Shown: one piece after another, positions 33,424 to 35,764 of the stretch
Layout of the letters: the number at the start of each line of letters is the position of its first letter
Position numbering within the stretch: the first letter of the stretch is position 1
Source: Pseudomonadota bacterium
GTDB taxonomy: Bacteria > Pseudomonadota > Alphaproteobacteria > Ferrovibrionales > Ferrovibrionaceae
Reading direction: 5' to 3'
Length of the DNA: 35,764 nt
NCBI GenBank assembly: GCA_023434425.1
Contig: JAEYSS010000149.1
Coordinates: forward strand, 1 to 35,764
Position numbers and translations under genes: made by a program
Notes under the pieces: generated by a model
The model's input: only the letters and a program-made list of their open reading frames with translations
Told to the model about the DNA's origin: nothing
Database searches by the model: none

Positions 33424-34029
33424 ATGATGACGCATCTTCTCTTCCTGCCCGGCGCCGGCGGCGCAGCGGAATTCTGGCATCCGCTCGGTTCATTGCTGCC
33501 GGAGCAGTATGACAAGACCTATCTGAACTGGCCCGGCCTGGGACATGAAGTGCACAAACCCGGACTCGACAGTCTGGATGCCTTGACCGCCCATGCGGCC
33601 GCCCATCTGCACAGCCAGACCGTGATCGTCGCCCAGTCGATGGGCGGCATCTTCGCGCTGCGGCTGGCGCTGCTCTATCCGCAGGCGGTGACGAAGCTGA
33701 TCCTGACCGCCGCATCCGGCGGCATTGACGTGATGCGTTTCGGCGCCAGCGACTGGCGGCCGGCCTATCGCGCCGAATATCCGGATGCCGCGCCGTGGAT
33801 TACCGCGGCGCGCGCCGACCATACGGCGGAGATCAGCAGCATCGCACAGCCGGCGCTGCTGCTGTGGGGCGATGCCGATGCGGTCAGTCCCGTCGCGGTC
33901 GGCCGGCATCTCGCCGGATTGCTGCAGCATGCGACGCTGCATGTGGTCGCCGGCGGCGACCATGGTTTTGCGCAGGCGCGCGCCGCCGAGATCGCGCCAC
34001 TGGTGGAGAGGTTTCTCGCAGCACCATAA
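33424..34029 (+). CDS. Short alpha/beta hydrolase
   Basis: 201 residues, smaller than usual because the cap region is missing. The oxyanion segment is LFLPGAGGAAEFWHPL; AQSMGGIFALRLALLYP carries nucleophile Ser72 (Q-S-M-G-G instead of G-x-S-x-G); GDADAVSP provides Asp152 and GGDHGF His180, so the triad is complete. The cytosolic hydrolase probably acts on a small ester or thioester. There is no Shine-Dalgarno before the ATG, and a tandem ATG start (ATGATG). It lies between two palindromic elements, apart from the genes around it. Confidence 0.85.
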   Translation: MMTHLLFLPGAGGAAEFWHPLGSLLPEQYDKTYLNWPGLGHEVHKPGLDSLDALTAHAAAHLHSQTVIVAQSMGGIFALRLALLYPQAVTKLILTAASGGIDVMRFGASDWRPAYRAEYPDAAPWITAARADHTAEISSIAQPALLLWGDADAVSPVAVGRHLAGLLQHATLHVVAGGDHGFAQARAAEIAPLVERFLAAP

Positions 34030-34100
34030 TCGTCGTCCCCGCGAAAGCGGGGATCCAGTCGGGCCACTGTGCTGGGCTCCCGCTTTCGCGGGAGCGACGA
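34030..34100. repeat. Dispersed palindromic element, family 2
   Basis: TCGTCGTCCCCGCGAAAGCGG opens it and CTTTCGCGGGAGCGACGA closes it, forming an interrupted inverted repeat with inner palindromes CCCCGCGAAAGCGGGG and CTCCCGCTTTCGCGGGAG. The core CGCGAAAGCGGGGATCCA is different from the other four elements but common in alphaproteobacteria. Confidence 0.8.
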
Positions 34101-34105
34101 AATAG

Positions 34106-34135
34106 AAAAAAGCCCGCGGTGGACGCCGCGGGCTT
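34106..34135 (-). terminator. Intrinsic terminator of accA
   Basis: AAAGCCCGCGG (34109-34119) pairs with CCGCGGGCTTT (34126-34135 region), loop TGGACG. On the minus strand it is followed by TTTTTT (complement of 34106-34111), 27 bp after the accA stop. It may also serve the plus-strand hydrolase. Confidence 0.85.
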
Positions 34136-34161
34136 TGCAATTTCAGAAAGTTGCGCCGGAT

Positions 34162-35115
34162 TTAAAGGCCGTTGCTGCCCATCTCAAGGAATTTGCGGCG
34201 GCGCGCTTCGCGCAACGCCCCCGGCTCCTGCCCGACCAGGCCGCGGAGCGACGCCTCCAGCGCATCGCCCAGCGCCGTCATCGCCTGACCCGGGTTGCGA
34301 TGGGCGCCGCCGAGCGGCTCCTTCACGATCTCGTCGATCACCTTCAGCTTGAGCAGATCTTCCGCGGTGACGCGCAACGCCTCGGCGGCATCGGGCGCCT
34401 TGGAGCCGTCATTCCACAGGATCGCGGCGCAGCCTTCAGGCGAGATCACCGAATAGATCGCATGTTCGAACATCAGCACGCGGTTGGCGGCAGCCAGCGC
34501 CACGGCGCCGCCCGAACCGCCCTCGCCGACGATGGCGGCCACCAGCGGCACGCGGATGTCGAGGCAGCAGTCGATGGCGCGCGCAATGGCCTCGGCCTGG
34601 CCGCGCTCTTCGGCCTGCACGCCCGGATAGGCGCCGGCGGTATCGACCAGGGTGATGACCGGCAGACGGAAACGGTCGGCCATCCGCATCAGGCGGATCG
34701 CCTTGCGATAGCCCTCCGGCTTGGCCATGCCGAAATTGTGCTTCAGCCGGCTTTCGGTGGTGCGGCCCTTTTCATGGCCCATGATCATCACGGCGCGGCC
34801 GCGGAATCGCGCCAGGCCACCGGTGATGGCGCCGTCTTCGGCAAAGGCGCGGTCGCCGCAGAGCGGCACGTAATCGGTCACCAGGCCTGCGATGTAATCG
34901 GCGAAATGCGGGCGCTCCTGGTGGCGCGCCACCTGCGTCTTCTGCCAGGCGCCGAGCTTGGCGTAGGTCGCCTGCAGCTGCTGGGTGGCCTTGGCCTCCA
35001 GCCGCTCCAGGTCGTCGCTGATGTCGCTGTTGCCCTGGTCGGCGAGCTGCTTGAGCTCGGCGATTTTCGCCTCCAGCTCGGCAATCGGCTTTTCGAATTC
35101 GAGATATGAGCGCAT
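34162..35115 (-). CDS. accA: Acetyl-CoA carboxylase carboxyltransferase subunit alpha
   Basis: 317 residues from the ATG at 35115 (MRSYLEFEKPI, the typical family start); an in-frame ATG at 35124 would add three residues. With AccD it transfers carboxyl from biotin to acetyl-CoA, the first step of fatty acid synthesis. Residues about 1-60 form the helical N-terminus (IAELEAKIAELKQLAD, DDLERLEAK). Catalytic crotonase-like core: GDRAFAEDGAITGGLARFRGRAVMIMGHEKGR, FGMAKPEGYRKAIRLMRMADRF, LVDTAGAYPGVQAEERGQ and IVGEGGSGGAVAL. There is no Shine-Dalgarno. A promoter placed so that the transcript starts almost at the ATG suggests a leaderless mRNA. Confidence 0.97.
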   Translation of the reverse strand: MRSYLEFEKPIAELEAKIAELKQLADQGNSDISDDLERLEAKATQQLQATYAKLGAWQKTQVARHQERPHFADYIAGLVTDYVPLCGDRAFAEDGAITGGLARFRGRAVMIMGHEKGRTTESRLKHNFGMAKPEGYRKAIRLMRMADRFRLPVITLVDTAGAYPGVQAEERGQAEAIARAIDCCLDIRVPLVAAIVGEGGSGGAVALAAANRVLMFEHAIYSVISPEGCAAILWNDGSKAPDAAEALRVTAEDLLKLKVIDEIVKEPLGGAHRNPGQAMTALGDALEASLRGLVGQEPGALREARRRKFLEMGSNGL

Positions 35116-35124
35116 GGGGGCCAT

Positions 35125-35153
35125 CGTGTAGCACGGATCGGCCCCCCAGACAA
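35125..35153 (-). promoter_or_regulatory. Possible accA promoter close to the start codon
   Basis: On the minus strand, TTGTCT (complement of 35148-35153), 17 bp, TACACG (complement of 35125-35130). Transcription would start near 35118, only a few bases from the ATG at 35115. Hexamers are moderate matches. Confidence 0.35.
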
Positions 35154-35191
35154 ACCCCGCAACTCCTTGTTTTCGGACGATTTTACACCGC

Positions 35192-35220
35192 TTTTGCGCG
35201 TGGTGCCGCCGTGCTATAGC
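35192..35220 (+). promoter_or_regulatory. Possible purH promoter
   Basis: TTTTGC (35192-35197), 17 bp, TATAGC (35215-35220). The -10 is a good match, the -35 is poor. The expected start near 35227 gives a leader of about 35 nt carrying GAGG 9 nt before the ATG. Confidence 0.45.
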
Positions 35221-35261
35221 CCTGCCCGACCTTCCCTCCTGCCCGCCCGAGGCCTTCGCCC

Positions 35262-35764
35262 ATGTCCGCCGATCTCGTTCCCATTCGTCGCGCGCTCCTC
35301 TCTGTCTCCGACAAGACCGGTCTGATCGAGTTCGGCAAGGCGCTCAGCGGCTTCGGCATCGAGATCCTGTCCACCGGCGGCACCTACAAGGCCCTGAAGG
35401 ATGCCGGCGTGGCGGTCAAGGAAGTGGCCGAACATACCGGCTTCCCCGAGATGATGGACGGACGGGTCAAGACGCTCCATCCGACCATCCATGGCGGGAT
35501 TCTCGCGCTGCGCGACGAGGCCGAACACAAGGCCGCGATGGAGATGCACAATATCCCGCCGATCGATCTGGTGGTGGTGAACCTCTATCCCTTCGCCGCC
35601 ACCGTGGCCAAGGGCGCGGACTTCCCCACCTGCATCGAGAATATCGATATTGGCGGCCCGGCGATGATCCGCTCGGCGGCAAAGAACCACGGTTTCGTCA
35701 ACGTGGTGGTCGATGTGGCGGATTACACGAAGATCGTGGAGGCGCTGAAGGCCCATAACGGCGC
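35262..35764 (+). CDS. purH: Bifunctional AICAR transformylase/IMP cyclohydrolase (5' part; runs off the right edge)
   Basis: About 167 residues of the N-terminal IMP cyclohydrolase (MGS-like) domain are present. It catalyses the last step of IMP synthesis; the AICAR transformylase domain is outside the window. Signatures: IRRALLSVSDKTGLIEFGKAL, ILSTGGTYKAL, EVAEHTGFPEMMDGRVKTLHPTIHGGILA, IDLVVVNLYPFAATVAKG and NIDIGGPAMIRSAAKNHGFVNVVVDVADY. The start is the ATG at 35262. It is divergent from accA. Confidence 0.96.
   Translation, partial: MSADLVPIRRALLSVSDKTGLIEFGKALSGFGIEILSTGGTYKALKDAGVAVKEVAEHTGFPEMMDGRVKTLHPTIHGGILALRDEAEHKAAMEMHNIPPIDLVVVNLYPFAATVAKGADFPTCIENIDIGGPAMIRSAAKNHGFVNVVVDVADYTKIVEALKAHNG

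Overview
The window is a GC-rich, densely coded stretch of a bacterial chromosome. Several gene types point to an alphaproteobacterium, probably of the Rhodospirillales kind: a class II AroA next to a TIGR02300 (FYDLN-acid) gene, PAS_5-type PAS proteins, a speD-speE pair, a def-fmt-truA cluster, and dispersed palindromes with GGGCTTGACCC cores. The placement rests on recognised gene families and not on a database search. No phage, transposase, CRISPR array or plasmid gene is visible.

Layout. 1-4854 (minus): aroA, a LysR regulator and a NAD-linked, NuoEFG-like formate dehydrogenase (fused NuoE-NuoF beta subunit, then the alpha subunit, which runs off the left edge). 5017-5604: a small zinc-ribbon/acidic protein and tRNA-Ala(GGC) with promoter and terminator. 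5617-8126: a tiny membrane protein, two tandem PAS_5 paralogues and a FemAB/GNAT-like acyltransferase. 8127-9945: an ATG-free, highly structured leader followed by speD and speE (decarboxylated SAM and spermidine synthesis) and a strong terminator. 9940-15227: three transporters, a Tat-exported DUF3299-type protein, an AraC regulator, and a striking array of about thirteen 9-11 bp repeats. 15329-17747 (minus): rmuC-exoD-cupin, translationally coupled. 17829-20138: def-fmt-truA. 20135-21932 (minus): dapE and a Yip1-like membrane protein. 22149-24854: secA with a clear promoter. 24979-26991: a DUF2891 protein and an unrecognised secreted protein of unusual composition. 27113-34029: an accessory metabolic/transport block (LysE exporter, epoxide hydrolase, cupin, Lrp regulator, MaoC hydratase, MFS, two alpha/beta hydrolases, GST). 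34162-35764: accA, and divergently the 5' part of purH.

How the genes relate. Housekeeping genes (aroA, def, fmt, truA, dapE, secA, accA, purH, tRNA-Ala) alternate with accessory transport and catabolic genes. Five palindromic elements of two families sit in the intergenic spaces. The most interesting candidate system is polyamine synthesis. The speD mRNA leader contains a 15-of-16 bp long-range stem. Both of its terminal heptamers have counterparts at the speD Shine-Dalgarno and start codon, so mutually exclusive pairings that could switch translation can be drawn. The next gene, speE, carries a 42-residue tail made almost only of Lys, Ala, Pro and Arg, like a histone H1 or nucleoid-protein tail, which is unusual for a spermidine synthase. 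The helically phased repeat array at 11251-11382 is the second signal that ordinary gene annotation does not explain.
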